From positions 62,001 through 126,000 of the forward strand of contig JAGOMP010000002.1 of NCBI GenBank assembly GCA_017993505.1: a stretch of DNA of 64,000 nucleotides. The letters are read 5' to 3'. Of the stretch, positions 54,781 to 63,967 are shown in pieces (the first letter of the stretch is position 1; each line of letters opens with the position of its first letter). Source of the stretch: Planctomycetota bacterium. Its GTDB lineage: Bacteria > Planctomycetota > Uabimicrobiia > Uabimicrobiales > JABWCH01. The notes under the pieces are model-generated. The model did not search any database, had not been told where the DNA came from, and saw only the letters and a program-made list of their open reading frames with translations. A program made the translations under genes and the position numbers.

Positions 54781-56826
54781 ATGAAAAATCTAATGATTAT
54801 CTTCATCATGATTGCTTGCACTTTTGTGATGGCACAGCCAAAATGGGTCTCTCTAGATGGAAATAATACTCCACAAGCTATGTCCATAAAAGTACTAAGC
54901 GAAGATGCAAATCAAATCAAAGTACAAATAGATGTGTATGGTTATTTTGAACAGACTATCCAAATTCATGGTCAAAATTATCTTACTGTTCGCATTCCTA
55001 ACACAGCTATGATTATGCAAAAAGGAAAACCTTGTTTACCTAAATTTGCAGACCTTATCCAAATTCCTGAAAAAGTAAAAGTAACTTTATCAGATGTACA
55101 AAAAGAAGTAGTTAAAATGGCTATATCTCATCCGATTGCTCCTTCTAAAGGTCATCTAACACGAGATATAAACCCACAAGATGTAGATTTTACATTTTCA
55201 GATCATTATAATAAAAATGAATTTTTCCCAACAGAATCTGCTCTTTTCAATTTAGGCAAACCTTTTTATTTCGCTGAAACTCGTGGAGTTCGTGTACAAG
55301 CATATCCTATTAGTGTAAATAATTTTAAAAAAGAAATAAAAGTCATAAAAAGTGCTGTTCTCACAATCAAATATGAAAAAATAAACACAGCAATGGCCAC
55401 AAAAGAAAAAGGGAAACACCACAAATCATTCAAAAAAATGTTCAAACATGCTTTCCTCAATTATAAAGAGGATACAAGAGAAAATAACACAGTAACAGTG
55501 GCATCTTCTGGTGTTCCTAATGAAACTAATAAAAAGCTTGTTGTTATAGTCCCTACAGATTTCCAAGATGCTATCCAAGATTGGGTAACATGGAAGAAAA
55601 AATGTGGCTACACAGTCACTACAAAAGTCACCACTTCTAGTGACACAGCAGATACCATAAAATCGTATTTGCAAGGATTATATGACAAAGCAAGTACACG
55701 TTTTGGTTTCGTTGTTTTAATAGGTGATGCCAATAGAAATTCAAAAACAGCACAACCCATGCCTACGTTCCAAGGTAAAAAAGAAGGAGCAGCCTCTGAT
55801 AGAGTCTATGTTCGTCTTTCTGGAAATGACAATTATCCCGATGCATTTATTTCTCGAATTTCAGCAACCACAGCAACCAATGTCAAAGCTCAACTAGCAA
55901 AAATCATAAAATATGAACAAACAAATGCTGGAGCATGGGCAGCAAAAGGAACTTGCATCGCTAGTGATGAAGGCTATAATCCCATAGATTATGAACGAAC
56001 AGAATGGCTACAAAATGGTGGTTCCCAAAATCAAAAAGTCTCTGTTATTAAAGGCGGATTAATGGGTGCAGGCTATACTTATTTTGATGATATTTACGAT
56101 CCAAGTGCATCTGCAAGCCAAGTAACAAGAGCTGTCAATGATGGTCGTGGAATCATGTGCTACATTGGACATGGATCTAACACATCTTGGGTTACTTCTA
56201 ATTTTTCTACAAGTCATGTTGCACAACTCAATAATGGTGATATGCTTCCAGTGATATGGAGTGTGGCATGCGTCAATGGAAATTTTGCAAATGTTAGTGA
56301 ATGTTTTGCAGAAGCTTGGCTACGCAAAACTAATGGCGGTGCAGCTGCTATGGAAGCTTCTTCTACAAATGAACAATGGATTCCACCATGTGATAAACAA
56401 GCCGCCACAATCAATGCAGTAATTTCTGGCAAATATGCTACGTTTGGTGCCTTAGAATGTGAAGGTGTAATTGCTGGTCTTACTCATTGGGGAGATTCTG
56501 ATTCTTCTTCTGGAAACATGATGGCAGAACAAGTGAATTTATTTGGTGATTGTACAATGATTGTTAAAACTGCAAAAAGTAGAAACATCCTAGTCAATCC
56601 TATTCTAACACGAAATTCTACACGTTTCATTATTACTACCGACACACGAGAAGCTGTAGAAGCCACTGTCACTGTATATACAGAAGATTTATCTTATATT
56701 GTCACAGCAGAAACTGATGATTACGGTCAAGTCAACCTAGATCTAAGCAAAGCTCCTAAAGACAAAAAACTTTATTATACAATCGTTGGTTTAAATATTG
56801 ACACAATTGTAGATCAAGAATTATAA
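54781..56826 (+). CDS. secreted C25-family (gingipain-like) cysteine peptidase, copy 1
   Basis: 681 residues. Signal peptide ~1-18 (MKNLMIIFIMIACTFVMA), a beta-rich propeptide to about residue 245 that includes the conserved SKGHLTRDINP, then the C25 catalytic domain starting LVVIVPTDFQDAIQDWV. The catalytic His is H464 in YIGHGSNTSW and the nucleophile is C497 in WSVACVNGNF. The last ~90 residues form a beta-rich C-terminal domain. The downstream neighbour is a paralogue of the same length. Likely an exported protease for nutrition or surface processing. A good terminator follows. Confidence 0.88.
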   Translation: MKNLMIIFIMIACTFVMAQPKWVSLDGNNTPQAMSIKVLSEDANQIKVQIDVYGYFEQTIQIHGQNYLTVRIPNTAMIMQKGKPCLPKFADLIQIPEKVKVTLSDVQKEVVKMAISHPIAPSKGHLTRDINPQDVDFTFSDHYNKNEFFPTESALFNLGKPFYFAETRGVRVQAYPISVNNFKKEIKVIKSAVLTIKYEKINTAMATKEKGKHHKSFKKMFKHAFLNYKEDTRENNTVTVASSGVPNETNKKLVVIVPTDFQDAIQDWVTWKKKCGYTVTTKVTTSSDTADTIKSYLQGLYDKASTRFGFVVLIGDANRNSKTAQPMPTFQGKKEGAASDRVYVRLSGNDNYPDAFISRISATTATNVKAQLAKIIKYEQTNAGAWAAKGTCIASDEGYNPIDYERTEWLQNGGSQNQKVSVIKGGLMGAGYTYFDDIYDPSASASQVTRAVNDGRGIMCYIGHGSNTSWVTSNFSTSHVAQLNNGDMLPVIWSVACVNGNFANVSECFAEAWLRKTNGGAAAMEASSTNEQWIPPCDKQAATINAVISGKYATFGALECEGVIAGLTHWGDSDSSSGNMMAEQVNLFGDCTMIVKTAKSRNILVNPILTRNSTRFIITTDTREAVEATVTVYTEDLSYIVTAETDDYGQVNLDLSKAPKDKKLYYTIVGLNIDTIVDQEL

Positions 56827-56841
56827 TATTTCTTCCTTATT

Positions 56842-56871
56842 AGAGTATCTTTAAAAAGATACTCTTTTTTT
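56842..56871 (+). terminator. terminator after C25 copy 1
   Basis: AGAGTATCTTT / AAAGATACTCT stem with a 2-nt loop and a seven-T tail, 15 nt after the stop codon. Confidence 0.85.
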
Positions 56872-56875
56872 GGTA

Positions 56876-56962
56876 AAAATGTTACAATATGTTACTTGTT
56901 GTAACATTTTATTTAAATAAAAAAATATTGCTTCTTTGTAAAAAAATATTGCTTCTTTGTAA
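56876..56962. repeat. hairpin and 21-nt tandem repeat between the peptidase genes
   Basis: AAAATGTTACAA (56876-56887) is complementary to 56899-56910, giving a 12-bp stem. A 21-nt unit (AAAAATATTGCTTCTTTGTA) follows twice, at 56921 and 56942. It may hold the regulatory region of the second peptidase gene. Confidence 0.65.
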
Positions 56963-57037
56963 AAAAAAACTTTCTTTTAGACATTTTTTTTGCTATAAAT
57001 GAAATAGAAAGAAAATCCTCATTTCAAGGAGTAACAC

Positions 57038-59074
57038 ATGCGTACAATTATGATTCTATTTTTAGTAGCCTGCACAATGGTTTGTGCAACAGAACAATGG
57101 ATATCTTTGGATAGAAATGATGTCCAAGCTCCTACTTCAATTCAAGTTAAAATTTTGAACAGTACTCCATATTCTGTTCAATTAGAAATTACAGTCAATG
57201 GATATAGCATCCGAAAAATGAAAGCTCTTGGACAAGATGTGATTGCAGTCTATATTCCAGGATGTGCAATGATTATGCAAAAAGGTGCACCTGAATTACC
57301 AAAATTCGCAAAACTCATTCAAATTGCATCATCTAATGGAGTTGAACTTATTGTAAATCAAAAAGAAGAGATTGACAGAGAATTAGAATATCCTATTATT
57401 CCTTCTAAAGGTCATCTTACAAGAGACATCAATCCAGCAGACGTACCTGATGAATTTGGGCCTATCTATGAAGAAGATGCTTTCTGGCCAGCAGCTGACA
57501 AACAATTTTCAATAGGGGATCCTTTTTTATTCAGAGACATTCGTGGCGTACGTTTAAATGTATTTCCAATGTCTGTCAATCATGTACAAAAAACTCTCAG
57601 AGTTCTCAAAAAAGCAGTTGTTACTATTAAAAGCACAAGCGATGAATCCATCAATGAAGCACAACAAACTCGCAACACACAAGCTCCTACTAAAACATTC
57701 CAAAAAATGTACGAAGATGCTTTTGTAAACTATAAAGAAGCCCAATACAACACACGTGCTGGTGTACCCGCTGAAGGTAAAAAACTTGTTGTTGTATGTC
57801 CCAATGAATTTGAAAATGCTATTGCAGATTGGATCACTTGGAAGAAAAAATGTGGCTATACTGTAGATCTTTACACATTCACAGGGAAAACAGCTTCTGA
57901 AATTAAAGCAGTTCTACAAGAAAAATATAATACTGTAGGATTCAGCTACGTAGTATTAATTGGCGATGCAAGCTATGCAAGTAATTTTGAACAAGCCACT
58001 CCTATGCCTTCTTTCAAAGGTGGCAACGAAGGTGCAGCATCTGACAGAATTTATGTAAGACTTGCAGGTAATGACAATTATCCTGATGCATTTATTTCTC
58101 GTATTTCTGCAAATACAGCAGATGAAATCAAAGCTCAATTGGCAAAAATTATCAGATACGAACAAATGTCTGGTGGTGCATGGGTCAAAAAAGGTATGGG
58201 CGTTGCTGGTCGTGACTACGGCGGTGGATATTATGACTATCAAAGAGCAGAATGGCTACAAGTAGGTGGAAGTACAGGTCAAAAAGTAACTGTCGTAGAT
58301 GGTGGACTCATGGGTGCAGGATATAATTATTTTTATGACGTCTATCCTACAAGTGGTGGTGGAATCGGCACAACAAAAGAAAACGTAGCAATGGCAGTCA
58401 ATGAAGGTATTGGTATTGGATACTATATCGGACATGGTAGCAACACATCTTGGGGTACAACAGGTTTCAATAACAACGATGTCAAAGCTCTTAATAATGG
58501 CGATATGATGCCAGTTATCTGGAGTGTAGCATGCGTAAATGGAAACTTCCTCAAAGTGGGTGAATGCTTTGCAGAAGCTTGGCTACGTAAAACAGACGGT
58601 GGTGCTGCAGGTATGGAAGCATCTTCCACTAATGAAGAATGGGTACCACCATGTGACAAACAAGCAGCAACTATAAATGCTATCATTACCAAAAAATATG
58701 CAACATTCGGTGCATTAGAATGCGAAGGTGCTGTTACAGCTATGGTAAGTTGGGGTGATACCACTGCTTCCTCTGGAAATAGAATGATGGAACAATGCCA
58801 TTTATTCGGCGATTGCACCATGATTGTAAAAACTGGAAAAAGCACTCGTGCAGAAGTATCTCAATATAGAAATGGTGATGCACTTTGCTTCAACGTATAT
58901 CCAACAAATGCAACAGTAACAGTTTATAATGCTGATATGTCTTTTGTAGCAACAGCAGATGCTAATGAAGCTGGTGATGTAGAAATTTCTTTAATTAGTG
59001 CACCAGAAGAACAACTTTATTATACCATCGTAGGTCAAGACATTGATGCAGTTGTAGATGAACTCGTTAACTAA
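57038..59074 (+). CDS. secreted C25-family (gingipain-like) cysteine peptidase, copy 2
   Basis: 678 residues, clear paralogue of the preceding gene over its full length. Signal peptide MRTIMILFLVACTMVCA; propeptide with SKGHLTRDINPADV; catalytic H466 in YIGHGSNTSW and C499 in WSVACVNGNF. The catalytic part (EASSTNEEWVPPCDKQAATINA) is far more conserved between the copies than the propeptide and C-terminal ~80 residues. Ribosome site AAGGAG is strong. Codon use is slightly less AT-rich than in neighbouring genes, compatible with high expression. Its own terminator suggests independent transcription. Confidence 0.88.
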   Translation: MRTIMILFLVACTMVCATEQWISLDRNDVQAPTSIQVKILNSTPYSVQLEITVNGYSIRKMKALGQDVIAVYIPGCAMIMQKGAPELPKFAKLIQIASSNGVELIVNQKEEIDRELEYPIIPSKGHLTRDINPADVPDEFGPIYEEDAFWPAADKQFSIGDPFLFRDIRGVRLNVFPMSVNHVQKTLRVLKKAVVTIKSTSDESINEAQQTRNTQAPTKTFQKMYEDAFVNYKEAQYNTRAGVPAEGKKLVVVCPNEFENAIADWITWKKKCGYTVDLYTFTGKTASEIKAVLQEKYNTVGFSYVVLIGDASYASNFEQATPMPSFKGGNEGAASDRIYVRLAGNDNYPDAFISRISANTADEIKAQLAKIIRYEQMSGGAWVKKGMGVAGRDYGGGYYDYQRAEWLQVGGSTGQKVTVVDGGLMGAGYNYFYDVYPTSGGGIGTTKENVAMAVNEGIGIGYYIGHGSNTSWGTTGFNNNDVKALNNGDMMPVIWSVACVNGNFLKVGECFAEAWLRKTDGGAAGMEASSTNEEWVPPCDKQAATINAIITKKYATFGALECEGAVTAMVSWGDTTASSGNRMMEQCHLFGDCTMIVKTGKSTRAEVSQYRNGDALCFNVYPTNATVTVYNADMSFVATADANEAGDVEISLISAPEEQLYYTIVGQDIDAVVDELVN

Positions 59075-59123
59075 TTTTATCTAAAATCTATGTATAAACA
59101 ATAGATACATTCCCAATTTTAAG

Positions 59124-59146
59124 AAAAAGGGGATTTTCCCCTTTTT
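59124..59146 (+). terminator. terminator after C25 copy 2
   Basis: AAAAAGGGGA / TCCCCTTTTT, 10-bp stem with 3-nt loop and T-rich 3' arm. Confidence 0.85.
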
Positions 59147-59186
59147 CTCTTTATATACTGAGAACCAATAAAAAAGTAGCAAAGCA

Positions 59187-60680
59187 ATGGAAAAAATAAG
59201 TAAAAAAATTATCATAACTATTCTCACATCTATTTTTATCCTTATTTTTCTGCTTATCTTACTATTCGCAAAGAAGCAAGATAGTCAAAAAATCAAAGAA
59301 ATCATAATTCAAGCAGAAAACAACTTTGCTCAAACAAAATATCAAGACGCAGAACAACTTTACCAACAAGCATATGAGATTCATCACACAGAATTTTTAA
59401 AAGCACGCTTGAAAATCTTAAATAATTTAAATAAAATACAAATGATTTTAGCCCAAGGAAGCGAAACAGAACTGGAAAAATTATTGCAAGTTGGCAAACA
59501 AGAAAATTGGGATCAAGACAACATTGATATTTTTACAGCACATTGCCAAAATTTTATTATGGAATTTCAAAGAATTCGAGACTATCAACAACAAATTCAA
59601 GAATTACTACAACTTGCTAAAAATAAAAAAGATACAGGTAGCTCTATCAAAAAAATCATTGCTAAATCACGCCAACATGGTACGTCCCTACTACCATTAA
59701 TTGAAGCGATCATAGCAGAAATTAAAACAGGTGCTACCTATGCATTGCAACTTTTATGGAATTATAAAGAATCCTTGCAAGTTACTAATACTACGATTTC
59801 CACTGCTATAGGGATAACACCAGAGACGCGTTTAGAAAACGTACAAAATTTTATACAACAAGACAATACTTGTATTTATATTTTAACCAAAATTCTTGAA
59901 AAAAAAGAACGACAAAATATTGCACAACATTATATTCAAAACATTAATTTTAAAAATGTCAATCAAGTCGAAGAAAACATAAAAATTGCATTACAATTTT
60001 ATCCCCAATCTAAAGAAACACACCAAAAATATGCACATTTTCTCACCACACAAGAAAAATATATCCAAGCCATCCATGAATATGAACAAACAAAAGATAT
60101 TTTTCAACAAAATATAGAAAACGAACAAGCTTGGTGTATGTTTTTACAAAATGAGCTTCCTCAAGCCGTTCAAACTTGGAATCATATATTGAAAAAAAAT
60201 AAAGATCATGAAGAAACTCATTTTGCATTGTCTTTATTCTATATTTTTCGAGGCAATATTCCACAAGCCATATCCCATATGCAACAATTAGACAAACAAG
60301 GTATTTCTCATCAAAAACAACTCTTACAAGCGATTTTTCACACAGATTCAACTATCATCAATAAATTACTTCCTACATTCCCTACACACCTACAACCATC
60401 CATAAGCATTTGTCAAGCCATTCTCCATTATTCAAAAAATCAAATCCAAGAAAGCCAATGTATATTTCAAAAGTTTTCTAACTATCCCATTTCCCAAGTT
60501 TATTTACGTCAAATTCAAAAGTCAACAGATAACAAACAACAACAAGACACAATAGAAAAAAGTCCAAGCATATTATTTTATAGCAAAATATTTAAAGAAA
60601 ACATAGAAATTACACTTCCAGCAGAATGGCAACAATTATGGGAGAAGACAGGTCCTACCAATTTTAGTAAAGAAAAATAG
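59187..60680 (+). CDS. membrane-anchored TPR-like protein
   Basis: 497 residues. One strongly hydrophobic segment (~8-28) after a basic MEKISKK start anchors it in the inner membrane with most of the protein outside. The rest is helical, Gln/Lys/Ile-rich and contains several tetratricopeptide-like pairs (NFAQTKYQDAEQLYQQAYEI near 47, KYAHFLTTQEKYIQAIHEYEQ near 285, HFALSLFYIFRGNIPQAISHMQQ near 345). No catalytic motif is visible. A scaffold role is likely. It is followed by a small gene after 64 nt. Confidence 0.65.
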   Translation: MEKISKKIIITILTSIFILIFLLILLFAKKQDSQKIKEIIIQAENNFAQTKYQDAEQLYQQAYEIHHTEFLKARLKILNNLNKIQMILAQGSETELEKLLQVGKQENWDQDNIDIFTAHCQNFIMEFQRIRDYQQQIQELLQLAKNKKDTGSSIKKIIAKSRQHGTSLLPLIEAIIAEIKTGATYALQLLWNYKESLQVTNTTISTAIGITPETRLENVQNFIQQDNTCIYILTKILEKKERQNIAQHYIQNINFKNVNQVEENIKIALQFYPQSKETHQKYAHFLTTQEKYIQAIHEYEQTKDIFQQNIENEQAWCMFLQNELPQAVQTWNHILKKNKDHEETHFALSLFYIFRGNIPQAISHMQQLDKQGISHQKQLLQAIFHTDSTIINKLLPTFPTHLQPSISICQAILHYSKNQIQESQCIFQKFSNYPISQVYLRQIQKSTDNKQQQDTIEKSPSILFYSKIFKENIEITLPAEWQQLWEKTGPTNFSKEK

Positions 60681-60744
60681 TGAACCTATATATAGTATTG
60701 ATGGTTGATTGGAAAAAATCGACATATTTAGGAAGGAAACAATC

Positions 60745-61074
60745 ATGGTTATTCATGCACCTTTCATCCATACAGAAATGGAAGAACTTTCTGTCACATT
60801 TACAAGATTTATTGAACGATTTCGTAGAAAATTTACTTCTCCGAATCATCAATTCAAAAAAACAGACAGAATTGACATGCATAAACGATATCCTAATTTA
60901 AAAGAAGAACTTAAAAAAGCCTGCCTTTGTTTAGAAGAAGGGAAAATGCCAGAAATTGATATAGAAAAATGGCAAAAAATTATGAAAACACAATATGATG
61001 AAGAACTTTTAGCTGCCTGGCAAAGATTTTTAGAATTATTAAAACAAATATTCAAAAAAAATAAAAATTCATAG
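60745..61074 (+). CDS. small helical protein of unknown function
   Basis: 109 residues, mostly charged helices (RFIERFRRKFTS, YPNLKEELKKACLCLEEGKMPEI, AAWQRFLELLKQIFKKN). The frame opens at 60709, but ATG 60745 is preceded by AGGAAGGA (60730-60737) at good spacing and is chosen. I recognise no domain. It may share a transcript with the upstream TPR gene. Confidence 0.6.
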   Translation: MVIHAPFIHTEMEELSVTFTRFIERFRRKFTSPNHQFKKTDRIDMHKRYPNLKEELKKACLCLEEGKMPEIDIEKWQKIMKTQYDEELLAAWQRFLELLKQIFKKNKNS

Positions 61075-61201
61075 AAAACACTTTATAATATATAAAATAT
61101 TCAAAACAATAAACAATGTATTATAAAAGTGGTGCTAGTATGCCTTATAAGTTTTTAAAAAAGAACTTATAAAACTTATAAAATTGATATTTCTATAATA
61201 A

Positions 61202-61840
61202 ATGATAATAACGAACATATTTCCTCCCTATATTGGATTTAGTTGTGTAACTATGGCTGAAACAAAGCCATTATTATCTAGTGAGGAATCCTTATTAAGT
61301 CCTTATGCCACAGAAAAAAGAAAAAATGATTTTTTGCTAGGTCGAACAGCAGCACACCAAGCACTAGAACAACTACATTATTTTCAAACTCCTATTTTGC
61401 AAGGTGCTAACAATGAACCTATTTGGCCCAAAAATATCATTGGATCTATCACACATAGTAATGAAATTGGGGTAGCAGTCGCTACCTCTACAAAATATGG
61501 TAGTGGCATAGGTATTGACTTAGAACAACTTCACACAAAAAATAAATGGAATCTAGTTCACCATATATGCCTAGATTCTGAAAAAAAATATGCACAACAA
61601 ACAAAAAATCCCAGTCAAACTCTACTCCTTCTTTTTTCTGCCAAAGAATCTATTTATAAAGCATTTTTTCCTCTATGCCAAAGTGTTTTACGTTTTCATG
61701 ATTGCGAACTGCAACCATATTCTAAAAATTCCTTTCTTGCTCATTGGCATAATCCCATTCCTCAACAATATATCTCCCATCCTTTCCCTGTCCATTTTCA
61801 ATTATATGAAAATTATATTTTTACATATTGTATGATATAA
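61202..61840 (+). CDS. 4'-phosphopantetheinyl transferase (Sfp type)
   Basis: 212 residues. Transfers phosphopantetheine from CoA to the serine of carrier proteins such as the ACP encoded at 17.3 kb. Family motifs: SITHSNEIGVAVA near residue 80, GIGIDLE near 100 (metal Asp and Glu) and LFSAKESIYKAFF near 150 (the W/FSxKE(S/A)xxK motif). The ribosome site is poor. A strong bidirectional terminator separates it from the convergent kinase gene. Confidence 0.88.
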   Translation: MIITNIFPPYIGFSCVTMAETKPLLSSEESLLSPYATEKRKNDFLLGRTAAHQALEQLHYFQTPILQGANNEPIWPKNIIGSITHSNEIGVAVATSTKYGSGIGIDLEQLHTKNKWNLVHHICLDSEKKYAQQTKNPSQTLLLLFSAKESIYKAFFPLCQSVLRFHDCELQPYSKNSFLAHWHNPIPQQYISHPFPVHFQLYENYIFTYCMI

Positions 61841-61880
61841 AAAAAGAAGATCGAAAAAATAATTTTTCGATCTTCTTTTT
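61841..61880. terminator. bidirectional terminator between PPTase and kinase genes
   Basis: An 18-bp stem (AAAAAGAAGATCGAAAAA, 61841-61858, with 61863-61880) and a 4-nt loop, A-run before and T-run after. Part of the arm (TTTTTCGATCT) recurs at about 61912. Confidence 0.88.
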
Positions 61881-61943
61881 TATTTTCTACAAGGAGCAGA
61901 TAAAAAATGAATTTTTCGATCTACCATGAATTACAAAATTTTT

Positions 61944-62951
61944 TTAAAAATGATTCTTTAAAATTTGTATTAATTCCTGAGAAAAGTCATATACACTATT
62001 GTGGCGTTTATTCGGATCTTGATGAAGAGCTCGTCGAATGAGTGGATTTAACTCTTTTGGGAAAGGCATATTATCTGTAATAGGAGGTTTTGGCATCGCA
62101 ACAGAAAGCTGACTCATTAAAATATCTTCCTCTGTTTTCCCTTGGAAAGGATACTTACCTGTAATCAATTCATAAAGAATAACGCCTAAAGAATAGATAT
62201 CACTCTGGGGTAATGCTTGTTTTTGCCATAATTCAGGTGCCATATAACAAGGCGTCCCCACAGCTCCTATCGTAATTTTTGCATTTTGTTCTAAGTGGCG
62301 TGCTAAACCAAAATCTGCCAAATAAGGATGCATATCTTTTAAAAGAATATTCGCTGGTTTTACATCTCTATGAATAATTTTATGGTCATGTGCATATTGT
62401 AATGCGTTGCAAATTTCTAAAATCATTGCTAGAAAAGGAGCAATGATCAATAAATTTCGATAACTTGGAAGGTTTTCCATTTCATCTTCCATAGTGTTTT
62501 TTACATAAGGAATCACAAGAAAATAATCCCCCTCTTCTTCCCCACTATCTACAATGGAAAGGATATTGGGATGTTGTAATTCCTTTAAAAGTTGTATTTC
62601 TCGCAAAAATCTTTCTTTATGTACATCTGTTACTTTTTCTGGCTTCAAACGTTTAATCGCTACAATATTATTTGTATTAATTTCCCAGGCTTTATAAACA
62701 TTACTATAAGAACCCTCACCGATTTCATACATAGAACGATATTGATGGAAACTAATGGGATGAAAATCATTGATAGTTTGTACTTCTTCATAAACATTTT
62801 GATGCTTTCGTAAAATAGCAGTGTTGATTATGCCCTCTTTTTTTATATTATGAAACCAATCTAATTCTTCCTCTGTGAGGCATTGTCTTTTCTTCAATTC
62901 TTCCCACATTTCCAAAAACTTAATTTCTTTTGTTGTAAAATCAGTAGGCAT
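61944..62951 (-). CDS. Hanks-type Ser/Thr protein kinase
   Basis: 335 residues, cytoplasmic, no membrane helix. After a ~70-residue helical N-terminus comes a complete kinase domain: glycine loop GEGSYSNV (78-85), Lys100 in VAIK, Glu118, HRDVKPAN (catalytic Asp196), DFG (213-215), GTPCYMAPE (232-240). All catalytic residues are intact, in contrast with the pseudokinase at 6.1-9.1 kb. The 334-residue gene lies 11 nt upstream in the same direction, so the two are likely co-transcribed and may be functionally linked. No sensor domain is attached. Confidence 0.93.
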   Translation of the reverse strand: MPTDFTTKEIKFLEMWEELKKRQCLTEEELDWFHNIKKEGIINTAILRKHQNVYEEVQTINDFHPISFHQYRSMYEIGEGSYSNVYKAWEINTNNIVAIKRLKPEKVTDVHKERFLREIQLLKELQHPNILSIVDSGEEEGDYFLVIPYVKNTMEDEMENLPSYRNLLIIAPFLAMILEICNALQYAHDHKIIHRDVKPANILLKDMHPYLADFGLARHLEQNAKITIGAVGTPCYMAPELWQKQALPQSDIYSLGVILYELITGKYPFQGKTEEDILMSQLSVAMPKPPITDNMPFPKELNPLIRRALHQDPNKRHNSVYDFSQELIQILKNHF

Positions 62952-62962
62952 CTCCTCTTCCT

Positions 62963-63967
62963 TTACGATGATTCTATTGTTCTAATATTTTTTCTATGTT
63001 CAAAACAATTGCTAAATCTATGTTCAAAATAGGGGCAAGTCACTTGATGACATGCATTAGAAGGACACATGGGAAGTGGCTTTGTTTTATCAATATCACT
63101 GATAATTAACTCAATAATCGTTTGTATAGGTATTTTAGATGGTTCTCGTCTTGCTTTAGGCGAACCATGAAGAAACAGTTTACGAGATTGATGGAGATAC
63201 CAACCACATAACTCGCCAATTTGAGATAATTGATTCATGTCAATTTCTTTTGAGCTACATTCTAAAAAATGTTCTGTCACTCTAATTTTATGTGCTAAGG
63301 AAGAAAGATTATAATTTTTTAATTTTCCCACTTTATTAATAGATACAGTGTAATGACCAGTTTGAATATCTTTATATAAAATAATATCAGGATGATCTTG
63401 CCATCGAGCCACTTTTAAAACAGCACCACCATTTGCTTCCACTGCTACAAATTTTTTATTATTGATATAATAGATTTGTCGTTTTTGCTTATATTCTTCT
63501 ACACCTTGAAACCAGCTATGTTCATAGGAAATGATATAATCAAATAGAAGGAAAATATCAGATATATAAGGAACAAAACTATAATTCCCTAATATAAAGT
63601 AACCATTAATAATATTTACTAAGCTCACACTAATATCTATTGGATGTTTAGAATCAAGATAATAATGGTTTGATTTCAAATTTTGTAAAAAATAAACTAT
63701 TTTTTGTATTTCTTCTACATGGGCAATAGAATATGTTTCTAAAAAATCAAGGAAATCATGATACCTGCAACTTGGATTTTCAACAATTTCAATATTTTTT
63801 TGTAAATATTTTTTAGCAACATATAATCCAAACATTGTTTTTAAATTGGCATTTTCTACAAAAAATACAACGTCCTCTTGTACACCAATAACATGCGAAA
63901 GTTCTTGCGTATTAAATTTAATCTGTTCTGCTAGAGCGGCAATTTCAATAGCTTGGAAAATAGACAT
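62963..63967 (-). CDS. protein of unknown function with C-terminal Cys/His cluster
   Basis: 334 residues, no signal peptide. I do not recognise the family. The N-terminal ~180 residues are helical. The middle is beta-rich (RQIYYINNKKFVAVEANGGAV, HPDIILYKDIQTGHYTVSI). The C-terminus has a likely metal-binding cluster (CPSNACHQVTCPYFEHRFSNCFEH; four Cys and three His). It starts 33 nt from the window end and reads into the kinase gene 11 nt downstream; it could be a substrate or regulator of that kinase. Upstream control lies outside the window. Confidence 0.6.
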   Translation of the reverse strand: MSIFQAIEIAALAEQIKFNTQELSHVIGVQEDVVFFVENANLKTMFGLYVAKKYLQKNIEIVENPSCRYHDFLDFLETYSIAHVEEIQKIVYFLQNLKSNHYYLDSKHPIDISVSLVNIINGYFILGNYSFVPYISDIFLLFDYIISYEHSWFQGVEEYKQKRQIYYINNKKFVAVEANGGAVLKVARWQDHPDIILYKDIQTGHYTVSINKVGKLKNYNLSSLAHKIRVTEHFLECSSKEIDMNQLSQIGELCGWYLHQSRKLFLHGSPKARREPSKIPIQTIIELIISDIDKTKPLPMCPSNACHQVTCPYFEHRFSNCFEHRKNIRTIESS

